Numbered from the stretch's first letter, positions 1 through 12,664 are shown. The stretch is DNA of 64,000 nt from Zygnema cylindricum (GCA_037447655.1 JBBHKE010002789.1:186001-250000); one strand, 5' to 3'. The notes: generated from the letters alone by a model not told the origin. Made by a program: numbers and translations.

Positions 1-1031
1 CTCAGAGGAGTCATCCTTAGTTTCTCTTGTCACTTTTGTAACCACAAGTGCCTTTTTCTTCCCTCCGGAAGAACCCCCTCCACGGTTCTCTTGGAGCCTC
101 AGCTCTGACAGCTTGACACAATCTGCGATGAAGTGTCCCGACTTTTTGCAAAAATGACAAAGATCCTTTGGGGGCCTCGGTCCCCCAGAATGATCTCTTT
201 CCCCTTTGTAAGGTTTCTTTAGGTCCTTCCCGCATCGGTCACCTCCTGCTGCTAGAGCTTGAATGCTCTTTCCTCCTCTCCTAATCTCCATTCTGTTTTC
301 TTGCACAAGTATCATCCTGACCACTATGTTCTATTTCCATAAACTATCAAGCATTTCCTGTACTCGATACACTATGTTCTCGAACTCATCAGGTAACTTC
401 ATGATAAGGGTGTTAACTTTCATTTTCATTGTACCTGTACACCCGGCACTTTCCATCTTCATATACAAATAAGAAAGATTATTTCAGTAATCAAACATCT
501 TTCCTCGTTTGTAAGTGTAACTCACTAGCTTTTGCTCAGTCAACTGAAGCTCCTGAATAGTTCCAGCTCTATAAATCTCCACCAAACTCACCCACAACTC
601 CTCGGCCTTGTAAATGTGAAGATGAGGGGTGGCCAAAGCTTGAGTGAGGTGCCTCAGAATGAAGTTCTTGGCAGCCATGTTTACATCCTCCCACATTTGA
701 GTATCGTTCTCTGCGGTTTTCACGGTTGCCGCTCTCGATATTGTGGCAATAGGAGTGAGGGGTGTCTCATTCCCTTTCCCCTTTTCGGACACAGCCTATC
801 CCCATCATCTGCCTTCTCTGCCGAGGCAGCAGTTGTTGTAGGAAACCTTACTCCTCCAAATCCTGGTGGAGTTCCCGAAGGTGGACGTTTCACTTGTCCA
901 TTGACAATACCCCAGTATCGTTTTTCACACAAAGCTCCCATCATCATGGTTTCCCAATAGATGAAACCAGATCTATTGAAGGTGGGCACCCTAGAGGGTG
1001 GGCCCATAACCAGAAACTTTGTGTCCTCCAT
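1..1031 (-). pseudogene. Element A gag (5' end of gag-pol), broken
   Basis: N-terminal and middle part of a Ty1/Copia gag on the minus strand; the rest of the element lies left of the window. The start codon is at 1031-1029, inside the LTR, and the first residues (MEDTKF, then VMGPPSRVP) are read through the primer-binding site. The stretch 720-1031 carries the typical gag opening (FNRSGFIYWETMMMGAL). A second frame, 484-792, carries the UBN2-type core (ILRHLTQALATPHL, LWVSLVEIYRAGTIQ). The region 17-235 holds the remains of the CCHC zinc knuckle (LQKVGTLHRRLC) in yet another frame. The frame changes show it is dead. It belongs to the same family as elements C, D and F. Confidence 0.8.
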
Positions 1032-2096
1032 TGGACTACAAAGTACAGAAAGCCTCTAGATAGTTATTAACTAACTCACTTTCAATGGCGACCACTGCTA
1101 CCCAGGCAGACAAGCAGACAATCTGACTGCACCCTTGTGTAGCTTGGACTCCTCTGAGTTCGTAGGAAAAAGAATCTCTGAAAACTCCCAACCAGGCGAT
1201 AAGTTATAAGCCGGAAAAATGCCAATTTTATATAACCTCTCAAAGAGAGAGAAGACCATCTACCAGATTTTTCTAAGTCCTGAACAGCTCTCTCTCACAG
1301 CTGAGGCATAAAGAGGACTAAAGCTTTCTAAAAACAACACTCCCCTAAAGCTTTAGACTCTGCTAGTCACTCAGTCCACATGCCTCTCTACAGAACTTCA
1401 ATCCACACTTCACGTGCCAATCGAACACTTTGTACGATAAGGCCATTAAGCGAACGCGTGTCCATTTTTCACTCGTCCTTACGTTCCTCGGAATTCCCGC
1501 GACCGAATGTTATCTCTCCACCTAGCGCTAGATCATGCCACGTCACTTAATGCCAAAGTGACCATTTCGGGATTTCGGCGATGATGTGCGCTGTTAGATT
1601 GGACTCGAAATGCAATCTCGGCGGTTATAAATACTTGCGCGATATTTGTTTCGCTGTCGAAACAAAATGCGCGGTAATCGTTTCAAAGTAGTATCGTACT
1701 TCGTACGTTATAAAACTGTATCTATGTATGCCTATAGAGTTTCAGTTAAATGAATTTGTTCCCTCCTAAATAAATATATATCTATCACATACTGTAGCAT
1801 TTAGCATTGGTCCTAGTCTTATAGGATAAATTTGACCGCTATCCGCCAACTTGATAGACGACAAGTACCGGGATCAAATCCCGGGTCCGCAGGTATGTTT
1901 TTAGTAACCTACTAAAAATAACTGCCTGTTGAATTAAGGCAGCCATGGATCAACCACCCTCTCTATCCTTCAGTGACTACAACAAGTATGGGGCTTAGAG
2001 AGAGGAGGTGGAGGTAGGTTGTCCGTCCTTTTCTTTTCCTTTTATACTAACATATTTAAACCTAGAAAATACTCTAGAAATCTATTAATTTCAACA
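1012..2096 (-). repeat. Element A 5' LTR (family 1)
   Basis: Long terminal repeat of a minus-strand Copia. It begins right after the primer site (997-1011) with AGAAACTTTGTGTCC, where related copies have TGCAATTTTGTGTCC, so the terminal TG is mutated. It ends in AATTTCAACA, the complement of the LTR start TGTTGAAATT. Inside are the conserved tRNA-like segment (about 1813-1893, GGGATCAAATCCCGG) and the pyrimidine/purine hairpin (about 1956-2015). Following bases 2097-2217 match no other LTR in the window but end again in AATTTCAACA, so the exact right border of A is uncertain. Confidence 0.8.
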
Positions 2097-2217
2097 CTTC
2101 TATTACTGTAACACTATTTGAGGTAAGTATTTCAGGTTTTCATTTTCCAAAATATACTAAGTTCTTAATTCCTCCTCACAACTCTATCTACTGAGTAAAG
2201 ATTTCTAATTTCAACAA
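2097..2217. other. Unassigned filler between elements A and B
   Basis: 121 bases that match neither the family 1 nor the family 2 LTRs over their length. The last bases (TTTCTAATTTCAACA) look like an LTR terminus on the minus strand, and CTCACAACTCTATCTACTGA resembles a piece of the family LTRs. It may be a rearranged LTR remnant. No coding potential seen. Confidence 0.4.
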
Positions 2218-2704
2218 ATGCAACTTCAAGCGCCACGTGGCACGACATCATTGGCTTGCAGCATCTTGAGAGAATATGAGAACTAATCTGGATATGGCAA
2301 GCGTCAACATTTCAACCATACCGTACGATGGTCGTACAAAAAGTACTTCGGCACCTGTACCTTTTTGTACGAAATAGTCTAGTGATTGGTGCTGTACTCT
2401 AATATTAGAGGGTTTAGAGAGGGATGTTGGACTTAAAAAAATTGGTAGGTAGCCCCCTCTCTCTTTGAGAGCATCTGTACAAAATGTCAACTTTGACACT
2501 TCATAACTTACAGCTCAGGGGAGCAAATTTAGAGATTCTTTTTGCTATCGACTTATGGGAGTCTTCTCTACACAAGGGTAACATTGGTCAGTTTTTGTCT
2601 TCCAAGGTGATAGTTATTCTTGCTGAAACAAAAAGGGGTTAGGGTTATCTTACGGGCTTTGTGTGAGCTACCCATTCTGAGGACCTATCGAGGTCTCAAA
2701 AGTA
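2218..2704 (+). repeat. Element B 5' LTR remnant
   Basis: Aligns with the 3' LTR piece 20547-21036 from CTTCAAGCGCCACGTGGC to the terminus. It contains a G-box (CCACGTGG), a cluster of GTAC motifs around 2328-2400 and a terminus GTCTCAAAAGTA where other copies have GTCTCAGAGTTGCA. The LTR-borne gag start codon seen in other elements is mutated here (ATC) and two bases are missing next to the primer site. Confidence 0.8.
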
Positions 2705-5700
2705 GGTTATGGGCCCACCCTCTAAGGTGTCCATCTTTAATGGAACTAGCTTCATATACTAAAAAGTATGATGACAGGAGCTCTATGTGAGAAAAGGTTT
2801 TGGGGAATAGTGAGTGGACGAATGAGGTGTCCATCAAGTCTTCGCATCACTCTAGGGTTTGGAGGAAGTAGATGAAGTAGAGATGCAGATCCAACTCCAA
2901 CGGAGGAGACAAAGGAAAGGGAGGTGGTGGACAAAGGAAAGGAGATGGAGACGATCACACCGATACCAACCGGTTCGGCATTCATATCACATATTCTGAG
3001 GAACGAGGAGAATGATACTGATGTATAAGACTACAATAATATGGCCGCAAAACACTTCATCCTCCGCCATCTTACTCAAGGGCTTACATCTCCTCATTTG
3101 CAAGCAGAGAGGGTATTTCATCTTTGGGTGGCTCTCATATAGATGCTGGAGTGGTACGATTTAGCAACAAGAGTTAGATGATCAAAAATCGACGCATATG
3201 TATACAAAAGGGGAAAATGTTGGATTTTTGTAATGATATGGAAACACTTTTGATAGAGCTAGAGAGTGTTGGACATGTTGAAACTGAAAAGATGAAGTTT
3301 AACAGCTTGCTCATGAAGTTACCAGATGAGTTCGAGAACATAGTCAACCGTGTGCGGGACTTGCCGGACTCAAGGTGGAAATGGAATTCACTGGTAGGGA
3401 TGATTCTCGTTCGAGAGAACACGATTGAGATCCGAAGGTGAGGAAAGAGTGGGCAAGCCTTCGCAGCTGGGAGTGATTAGAGGAACAAGGATTCTAAGAA
3501 ACCGGTCGGAATTTATGGAGGCGGAGGGCAGAAAAATCTGACAGACAAGTTCGGACCGAGGGCTCCCAAGGGTTTGTGTCATTTTTGTAAGAAACCAGGG
3601 CACTATCTGGTAGAGTGCACTAAGCTAACCGAACTTCGGTTAAAGGAGGGGCAGATTAGTGGACCTCCAATAGGAAAGAAAAAGGCTCTTGTGAATCAGG
3701 TATACGAGGAGGAATCCGAAGACGAGGACGATGAGCTCTTTTTGGATGAGGAGTTGGAGGCGAAGACCGAGGTCTAAATTCCTCGCAAACATAAATGTGC
3801 TTTTGTAGGTTTGAAAGGTGATGGAGGTTAGATTGTGGATTTGGGTGCCTCCATGAACATGTGTATGGATAAACACCTGTCCACTAAGATGAAAAATATT
3901 CCCACCGTAGAGATAGAGTATGGGGATGAGAGGGTATCACTACTATGGTAGGATCCGTAGATCTGAAAGTCTTAGTGGAGGGAAAGACATCCATAGTAAC
4001 ATTCTCTGATGTGTTGTTTATTCTTGAGTTAAACAAAAACCTCATCTCAACGTCTGTATTAGATGATAAGGGATTTGAGACTAGCACTAGAAAGGGAGTC
4101 TTTACTGCTAGCTTTGAGGAGGAAGTTTATTTCACTGCTGAAAAATGTAGCCAAGGGATGTTTAGGCTGATTTTAAGCAACGAAAAGAAGAAACTTTACT
4201 ACGTTGGTGTTTGTGATAATATGTTGTGGCTTAAGAAGTTTTGACATGTGCATTTAAATAAGTTAAAAGAAATGAAAAAGATGAGAATAATGGAAGGAAT
4301 TCACTTTGGGGAAAATGAAAACCTAAGTGACTGTAGTGGTTGTGTTCAAGGTAAGGCACACAAGTTACCCTTCCTAAAGAAAGCCACTTATATGGGAGAA
4401 AAAGTGTTAGACTTGGTACACATTGATATTTGGGGACCGGCCAAAGTTCCCTCACCCGATGGTTAGAGGTTTATGACGACAATCACAGACAATTGGTCTC
4501 GATACTCTAGAGTGTATTTTTTGAGAAATAAATCAGAGGCCCCACAAATTTTGAAGGAATATAAGGCATGGAGTGAGAAACTCCAAGAAACCCCTATTAA
4601 GAGAGTAAAGAGTGATAATTGGGGAGAGTATACCCTCAATCAGTTTGAGGATTTTGTGAGAGAAAATGGAGTGCAACACCAAAAGACAGTTCCTAAAAAT
4701 CATGAGATGAATGGTGTAGCCAAGAGGTTAAATAGAACACTAAGTGATAGTGCCAGGAGTATGATGTCAGATAAGAAGATAGAAAAGAGATTTTGGGCCA
4801 AAAGTTATGAACTGTGCAAATTATCTCAAGAATAGAGTTCTTACTTTAGCACTAAAAGGCCAAACACCTTATGAGAGATGGACCGGCCAAAAACCAGATG
4901 TTTCACACTTAAAGGTTTTCAGTAGTGAAGTGTTCAGCCAAAACACAGATCCGTCAAATTGGAAGTTAGATCCAAAAGGAAAACCAGGATATGTGTTAGG
5001 ATATGATGAAGATGTAAAGGGATATACAGTGTATCATCTCAAGAGAGAAGGTATAAACTTAGTGAAGCATCTAGTGGTCATGGATGAAGGGAAATCTATA
5101 GATCCTTTTAAGCATACAAAGACATTCAAAATCAGATTTGAGTCAAAAAATTGTGATGACTTTGAGTTTTCCGACCTATCTAGGTTTCCGAGAAGAAGAT
5201 GATCTTACAGGTAGAGATCAGATTGAAGAGGACTCAACCGTGGAGCCCCTAGTAATAATTCCAACCGAAGCGGTTGACATGGTGGAAATAGACACAGAAT
5301 CGAGGGATAGCGGAGAAGTCGAACCTGTTCGAAAGAATCCACGAGAGCCATCCATTCCGGCATCAAAGTTTGAGGGTGGAAGGAGAAGCAGCAAAAGAAT
5401 GCAAGAGAAACAAGTTAGCAACAAGGTAACCAAACTGTCTCATCTCGATGAACCCCAAACTTATAGTGAGGCGTACAAATGTCGTAAGAGGAAACTAGTA
5501 GAACACAACCATTAATGAGGAGATGGCTTCAATTATGGCAGCCGATACGTGGGAATTGGTGGACTATCCCCCTGACAAGAAGCCAAACGGGTGTAAGTGG
5601 GTATTGAAATTGAAACTACACCCGAATAACACCATTGAGCGCTAAAAGGCTCCGTTAGTGGCGAAAGGATTTACCTAGAACGAAGGAATTGACTACGAGG

Positions 5701-6339
5701 AGACATTTGCCCCAGTCGTCAGGTTCCCCTCCGTCTGAAAACTTCTCAGTTTGGCAACAGCAAAAGACATGGAATTACATCAAATGGACATCAAGACAAC
5801 CTTTCTACAGGGAGAGTTGGAAGAGGCGATCTTTATGCGACAGCCCAATGATTTGAGGAGCAAGTGGAGGAAAGCAAGGTTTGTCAATTGATCAAATCTT
5901 TGTATTGGCTGAAACATGCGCCCTGCCAATGGAATAAAAAGCTCGATGAGTTTATTACAGGTTTGGGAATCTTTTGGATCAGCTAAGATCACTCAATTTA
6001 TTTGTTTGAAGATGAGGAAGGAATTATATTTATTGCAATTTATGTTGATGATTTGCTTGTCTTAAGAAATTATATGGATAAAATAATTTAGTTCAAAACG
6101 CATCTAAACGGTGGATTTGAGATGAAAGATATGAGTGAAGCAAGGTATATTCTAGGAATTCAGATAGAGAGAGACAAAGATAAGAAAATAATCAGATTAA
6201 CTCAAGAAGAGGCTATTAAAAACATGTTAGAAATATTCCAAATGGACAAGGCTAATAGTTGTACCAATCCAATGGAACTAAAGAAGGGAAGTGAGGGGAG
6301 TGTGGAAGAGGGAGTTATAATGATGAGTTAGGCCCTGAA
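2705..6339 (+). pseudogene. Element B gag-pol, first segment (gag, protease, integrase, reverse transcriptase)
   Basis: Copia order on the plus strand. UBN2-type gag at 3178-3441 (LLMKLPDEFENIVNRV); CCHC knuckle near 3574-3620 (CHFCKKPGHYLVEC); protease with the motif changed from DSG to DLG (VDLGASMNMC, ~3835-3865); pre-integrase zinc-binding domain and integrase over 3945-5202 (DLVHIDIWG, then RVKSDNWGEY); linker 5138-5515; reverse transcriptase from ~5517 with the catalytic YVDD still present at 6041-6052. Stops and frameshifts break it repeatedly, for example TAG in the gag-protease border (3775) and in the integrase. It is interrupted at 6339 by element C and resumes at 12665. Confidence 0.85.
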
Positions 6340-7345
6340 TGCATTTCTGTGTCCTCCATAGGAATACAGAATTCAAGAAGCCTTTAGATAGTTATTAACT
6401 AACCCACTTCCAATGGCAACCACTACTACCCAAGCACATAAGAAAACAATTTGACTGCACCTTTGTGCAGCCTAGACACCCCGGAGTCCGTAGGAAAAAG
6501 AATCTCTGAAAACACCCAACTAAGCGATAAGTTATGAGCCGGCAAAAATGCCAATTTTATACAAAGCTCTCTTAGAGAGAGGTGACTGTCTACCAAATTT
6601 CCTAAGTCCTAAACCACTCTCACAGTCCCTATCTATTGAAGTACGAACCAATCATATGGTTGTAAAGTATAGAAAGGTACTACGGTCGATCTCCTTTGCG
6701 TACGGCATGTGTTTGACAAGGCCACTGAATGGACGCGTGTCAATTTACAACTCGTCCGTACATTCATTATAATTCCCGCAACCGAATGTCATCCTTCCAC
6801 ATGGCCCCAAGTCATGCCAAGTCCATAAAAGCCAAAGTGACAATTCCGCGATCTCGGCGATGATATGTGGCATCCGATTTAATCCGACATTAAATGTCGA
6901 CAGTCAAAATAAATGTCCGATTCATTTGTTTCGTGCGAAATGACGTCCACAGAAAATTTTAACAAGTTCTATGTTCCTTCGTTCAAATTCCAGTTAATTG
7001 ATTTCAGTACCATACAAAAGTTTAAATACACATCGAACCCTATATCTCCTAATGGACTTCTAGGACAGACTGGTTAGAGTTAACGGCTACGCCGCGCTCT
7101 GCCGGTCGGAGGTTCGAGTCCTGCCGGATTCAACCTTTTGTTGAGAGTGACTTAAGTCACTCTTTAGTCCTGCCGCCTGAGCAAGGACAGCCATGGCTCA
7201 ACCACCCTCTCTATCCCTCAATGACTACATCAAGTATGGTGGGTAGAGAGAGGAGGTGGAGGCAGGTTGTCCGTTTTTTTCTTTTCCTTTTTGTACTCAA
7301 CTATTTTGACCTAGAAAATACCATATAAATCTAATAATTTCAACA
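6340..7345 (-). repeat. Element C 3' LTR
   Basis: Reads TGCATTTCTGTGTCC … AATTTCAACA on the + strand. It contains the conserved tRNA-like segment 7063-7135 with a perfect B box GGTTCGAGTCC (7111-7121) and the hairpin 7202-7259. In element orientation a TATA-like TTGTATAAAATTGGC lies near 6550-6565. Confidence 0.9.
7063..7135 (+). promoter_or_regulatory. tRNA-like segment antisense inside the LTR (element C 3' LTR)
   Basis: Contains a D-arm/A-box-like ACTGGTTAGAGTTAACGG and, about 30 bases on, a perfect Pol III B box GGTTCGAGTCC in a T-arm-like context. It lies in U3, antisense to the element. Equivalent segments: 12381-12455 (C 5'), 20263-20337 (D 5'), 29733-29807 and 46753-46827 (F), and, more diverged, 1813-1893 (A). 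It is tRNA-derived in appearance; no full cloverleaf is convincing, so I do not call a tRNA gene. Confidence 0.55.
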
Positions 7346-7358
7346 CTCCCCTTATTTT
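7346..7358 (-). other. Polypurine tract (element C)
   Basis: AAAATAAGGGGAG in element orientation, between the pol stop codon TAG (7361-7359) and the 3' LTR start TGTTGAAAT. Equivalent tracts are at 14272-14284 (B, plus), 15203-15215 (D), 22718-22730 (E, one change), 30020-30032 (F), 32414-32426 (G) and 38903-38915 (H). Confidence 0.85.
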
Positions 7359-10300
7359 CTAGTCTAACTTTAACTTCAGTTTTAATCCACACTTTTCTTT
7401 GCAATATTTTAACTTCGGAGATGGCACCGGTTTTGTCATCATATCAGCTACCATTTCCTCATCAGATCTATATACAAGATTCACAATCTTATTCTCAACT
7501 TTTTCTTTGACAAAACTCAATGTTATGTCCATATATTTAGCCTCAAAATGATGTTTTGGATTAGCTGCAATTGCAATAGCAGCTTGATTATCACAAAACA
7601 CTTCATGCACTCCCTTCTTCATATACCCCAATTCTTGCAATAAGGAGTTGACCCACATCAACTCTTTCACAGCAGAAGAAGAGGCCATGTACTCAGCCTC
7701 CATAGTAGACTGAGCAACCACCTTTTGTTGCTTAATGCTCCAACAGCAAGCACCTTCCTCGACATACAACACATACCCAGAAATGCATCTTCTCATAGGT
7801 GCGTCCCCATAACTAGCATCACTCCAAGTAGTGATGTCAATGTGCTCCCCTCCCAAATACAACCATAACTCTCTGGTTCCCACCAGATATCTCATGACTA
7901 TCTTGGCTGCCTCCCAGTCTCTCTTCCTATGATCATTAAGACTCATACTGAGTACTCCAACTGCTGCCGCTTTCTCCGGTCTGGTACAGTTCATAAAATA
8001 TATTAAACTTCCTACGACCTGTCTATAAAGAATAGACTTTATAAACTTTCTCTCCTATGGACTCATCTAATCATCTAAGATCATCACTCCTCCTTCTACA
8101 CTCCCATCACTTACTTTTTTCAAGTCTATGGGAGTGGTACAACTGTTACCATTTTCCATCTGGAATTTCTCAAGCATTTTACCTATCGCTTCTTTCTGAG
8201 TAAGTCTGATAATCTTCTTCGCCCTATCTCTCTCAATTTAAATCCCCAAAATATATCTTGCCTCCCCTAAATCCTTCGTATCAAATCTACTTCTAAGATC
8301 TTTCTTTAACTTATTGATTTTTTCCAAAGATTTACTCAACACAAGCAGATCATCCATATAAATTGCAATAAAAATGACACCATTCTCATCTTCAAACATA
8401 TTGATAAAATGGTCACTGCAAATCATGATATATGCCAAACCGGTGAGAAACTCATCTAGTTTCTTATTCCACGGTCGGGGAGCTTGCTTCAGTCTATACA
8501 AGGACATTATGAGCCTACAGACTTTGCTCTCTTCTCCTTCCTCCACGAATCCCTCGGGTCCCTCATGAATTTTTTTTCCTCTAACTCACCATTAAGAAAA
8601 CAGGTCTTAATGTCCATCTGGTGTATTTCCATGTCTTCCGCTGCTGCCAGATTGAGGAGAATCCTTACTGATGGGAACCGAACAAGTGGAGCAAAGGTCT
8701 CCTCATAGTGAATCCCCTCTTTTTGGGGGAACCCATTCGCTACCAATCGAGCCTTATATCTCTCAATGGTATTATCTAGGTTCAGTTTTAGTTTAAATAC
8801 CCATTTACATCCAATAGGTTTTCTGTCTGGAGGGCAATCCGCTAGTTCCCAAGTATTTGCTTCCATGATGGAGGCCATCTTCTCATTTATGGCTCTAATC
8901 CATCTTTCTTTCTTTGGACTATTCACTGCCTCGAGTAAGACTGAGGCTCATCTGGGTGAGATAGCTTAGTTACCTTATGAGGGGCATGTTTTTCCTGTAT
9001 CCTTTTGTTTCTCTTTCTCCCTCCCTCAAACTCCGAAGCTCGATGGATGGAAGTCTTGGATTTCTCCACACTGTCTCATCGGCACCCCTATCCATGGAAG
9101 CCGGTTCTGGTCCCACTTCTTCTATCTCCTCGAAGTCCATAGGAGTATGTGAGATTTCTGGTGAGTCTCTTGTATCTTGAATCTCTCTTGAGTCTGCAAC
9201 CATGGTTTCACTCATGTCCCTTTCGAGAACGGTCGAGTTCTCCTCATTTCTTTGTATATTTGAAGGGGTCAAATGACTTCCCTTCATCCATGAAAACTAG
9301 GTGTTTGACCAGAATGATATCTTTATATGCTAAGTCATACACTCTATATCCCTTAACATCCTCATCATATCCCGCAAAGTATCTTGGTTTTCCCTTAACA
9401 TCTAGTTTCCAGTTTTCTTATCCATGTCAAGACTGTAAACTTGGCTACCGAACACTTTAAGGTGTGAGATATATGGTTTCCTTCCAACCCATCTCTCATA
9501 AGGTGTCACTCCTTTTACAGCTAAGGTAAGGACTCTATTCTTAATGTAGTTGGAACAGTTCATTGCCTCTGACCAAAATCTCTTTCCTATTTTCTTGTCA
9601 GCCAACATACTACATGCACTATCTCCTAGTGTTCGATTCAACCTCTCAGCTACCCCATTTTGTTTCGGGTTATATGGTACAGTTTTCTGGTGCTGCACTC
9701 CCTCATCTCTCAGATACTCCTCAAACTGGTTAGAGGTATATTCCCCCCTATTATCACTCCTTATTCTCTTAATGGGGGTTTCATGCAACTTCTCACTCCA
9801 TGCATTATTTTCTTTAAAGTAAGTTGATGTTTCAAACTTTGTTTTTAGGAAATACACTCTAGAGTATCTAGACCAATCATCGGTTATTGTCAACATAAAC
9901 CTCTTTCCTCCAACTGAAGGTACTTTTGCAGATCCCCAAATATCTGTGTGGACCAAATCTAGTACTTTCTCACCTCTATATGTGGTGGCTTTAGGAAAGG
10001 GAAGTCTATGAGCCTTACCTTGAGCACAGCCACTACAATCATCTATCATTTCATTATCCCCAAATTGAATGCCTTCTACTACCCCAAGTATTTTCATTTC
10101 CCTCAACCTATGAAAATACACTTGCCCCAAGTGCTTATGCCAAATCATCAACTTAGGAACACCAACATAGTGAGCATTTTTCTTTTTATTACTCAAGTCA
10201 AGCCTAAACATTCCTTGGCTACCCTTATCTGCCGCGAAGTAAACTTCATCCCCATACTTAGCTATAAAGACTCCCTTTCTAGTAAAGGTATCAAACTCCT

Positions 10301-11676
10301 TGTCATCTAACACAGACGTAGAGACAAGATTTTTACGCAGCTGAGGAATGTAGAGTACATCTCAGAATGTAAGTATAGAAGTCTTACCCTCCACTAAGAC
10401 TTTCAGATCTACTGACCCCACTAGATCTGTAGTAACCACTCTCCCATCCCCATACTCTATTTCTACAGTATGGATCTTTCTTAGCTTAGTGAAGAGTTCC
10501 TTATCACGACACATATGCATGGATTCACCTGAGTCAATGATCCATCGTTCTTGTGGGGCTTCCCGAATTGCTCCAAGGGCACATTTCTGTCTTCGAGGGA
10601 TCTCCTTCTCCTCCAGACTCTCGTCAAGAAGAAGCTCCCCATCCTCCTCTGTGGACTCGTCCTCGGTTTCTCTTGTCACTTTTTTGACCACAAGTGCCTT
10701 TTTCTTCCCTCTAGAAGATCTCCCTCCACGGTTCTCTTGGAGTCTCAGCTCCAAGAGCTTGACACAATCTGCTTGAAAGTGTCCTGGCTTTTGCAAAAAC
10801 GACAAAGACCCTTTAGGGGCCTTGGTCGTCTAGGATGATCTCTTTCCCTTTTGTATGGCTCGTTCGGGTCCTTCCCCTATCGATCCCCTCCTGCTGCTAG
10901 AGCTTGAATGCTCTTTCCTCCTCTCCTAATCTCCATTGTGTTTTCTTGCACAAGTATCACCCGGACCACTGTGTTCCATTTTCATGAACTATCACGCATT
11001 TCCTGTACTCGGTACACTATGTTCTTGTACTCATCTGGTAGCTTCGTGATAAGAGTGTTGACTTTCATTTTCATTGTAATTTTCCACCCGACACTTTCCA
11101 TCTCCATATACAATCAAGAAATATCATTTCAGTTATCTAACATCTTTCCTCCTTTGTAAGCGTAACTCACTAGCTTTTGCTCAGCCAACTGGAGCTCTTA
11201 AATAGTTCCAGCTCCATAGATCTCCACCAAACTCACCCACAACTCCTTGGCCTTGTAAATGTGAAGGTGAGGGGTGGCCAAAGCTTGAGTGAGGTGCCTC
11301 AGAATTAAGTTCTTGGCAGCCATGTTTACATCCTCCCACATTTGAGTATCGTTCTCAGCGGTCTTCACGGTCGCTGCTTCCGGTACTGTGGCAATAGAAG
11401 TGAGAGGTGTCACCTTCCCTTTCCCGATTTCGGACACACTGCTGTCCCCATCATATGCCTCCTCCGCTAGGCCGGCGTTGTTGCAGGAAACCTTACTCCT
11501 CCGAATCCTGGTGGAGTTCCCGAAGGTGGACGTTTCACTTGTCCACTGACGATACCCCAGTATCGTTTTTTTCACAAAGCTCCTATCATTATGGCTTCCC
11601 AATAGATGAACTCAGATCCATTGAAGGTGGGCACCCTAGAGGGTGGGTCCATAAGGTGCAATTTTGTGTCCTCCAT
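7359..11676 (-). pseudogene. Element C gag-pol polyprotein, frameshifted
   Basis: Copia gag-pol reading right to left. Gag start ATG 11676-11674 inside the LTR (MEDTK..), gag core 11198-11602, zinc-knuckle/protease segment 10362-10805 with the protease motif WIIDSGESMHMC, pre-integrase and integrase 9402-10313 (HKHLGQVYFHRLREMK, CSGCAQGKAHRLPFP, DLVHTDIWG, RSDNRGEY, NGVAERLNRTL), linker 8970-9287, reverse transcriptase 8507-8926 and 8238-8546 with catalytic YMDD at 8349-8360, and RNase H 7359-7994 (TMEAEYMASSSAVKELMW, FCDNQAAIAI, MVADMMTKPVPSPKL). Pol ends at the stop codon 7361-7359, directly beside the polypurine tract 7346-7358. Several frameshifts separate the domains, so it is not functional; the integrase block is the best preserved in the window. 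Confidence 0.88.
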
Positions 11677-12664
11677 TGGACTACAGAATTCATGAAGCCT
11701 CTAAATAGTTATTAACTAACCCACTTCCAATATCAACCAGTGTTACCCAACCGAACAAGAAAAACAATTTGACTGCTCTCTTATCCAGCTTGGACTCCCT
11801 TGAGTCCATAGGAAAAAGAATCTCTGAAAACGCCCAACCAGGAGATATGTTATGAGTCGGCAAAAATGCCAATTTTATACAAAGCTCTCTTTAGAGAGAG
11901 GTGACTGTCTATCAAATTTCCTAAGTCCTAAACCCCTCTCACAGCCCCTATCTACTGAAGTACGAACCAATCATATGACTGTAAAGTATAGAAAGGTACT
12001 ACGGCCGATATCTAATCCGTACGACCTATGTACGACAATGCCACTAAGTGGACGAGTGTCACTTTACAACTCTTCCGTACATTCTTTGGAATTCCCGCGA
12101 TCGAATGTCATCCTTCCACGTGGCTCCAAGTCATGCCACGTCCATAAAAGCTAAAGTGACAATTTCGCAATCTCGGCGATGATATGTGTCGTCGGATTAA
12201 ATCCGACATTAAATGTCGACCGTCGAAATAAATATCCGATTCATTTGTTTCGTGCGAAATGACGTCCGCACTAAATTTTAACAAGTTATATGTTCCTTCG
12301 TTCAAATTCCACTTAATTGATTTCAGTACCATACAAAAATTAAAATACATATCGAACCCTATATCTCCTAACAGACTTCTACGACAAACTGGTTAGAGCT
12401 AACGGCTACGCCGCGCTCTGCCGATCGGAAGTTTGAGTCCTGCCGGACTCAACCTTTTGTTGAGAGTGACTTAAGTCACTCTTTGCTCCTGCCTGTTGAG
12501 AAAGAACAGCCATGGCTTAACCACCCTCTCTATCCCTCAGTGACTACAACAAGTATGGTGGGTAGAGAGAGGAGGTGGAGGCAAGCTATCCGCCTTTTTT
12601 TTTTTTTTTTTGTAGTGAACTATTTTGACCTAGAAAATACCACGTAAATCTAATAATTTCAACA
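11657..12664 (-). repeat. Element C 5' LTR
   Basis: Starts TGCAATTTTGTGTCC next to a mutated primer site (11642-11656, three changes from consensus) and ends AATTTCAACA. It holds the gag start codon (11676-11674), a tRNA-like segment 12381-12455 and the hairpin near 12522-12578. Confidence 0.9.

Larger units (their letters stand above)
6340..12664 (-). mobile_element. Element C: full-length minus-strand Copia (family 1) inside B
   Basis: Complete element with LTRs 6340-7345 and 11657-12664 (1,006 and 1,008 bp) and a defective gag-pol between them. Flanks CTGAA (6335-6339) and CCGAA (12665-12669) are a five-base target duplication with one mismatch. Joining the flanks restores the pol reading of element B (…GGCCC[T/C]GAAGAGAAAAG…), which agrees with the same stretch in E and G. 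Confidence 0.92.

Noticed and set aside
532-960. Plus-strand open frames opposite the Copia coding regions (also 35341-35829, 8484-8708 and similar)
   Set aside because: They are antisense shadows of gag-pol on the minus strand.
7063-7135. Functional tRNA gene in an LTR
   Set aside because: B box is perfect but acceptor and anticodon stems do not pair convincingly, and copies differ in the stem positions; called tRNA-like only.
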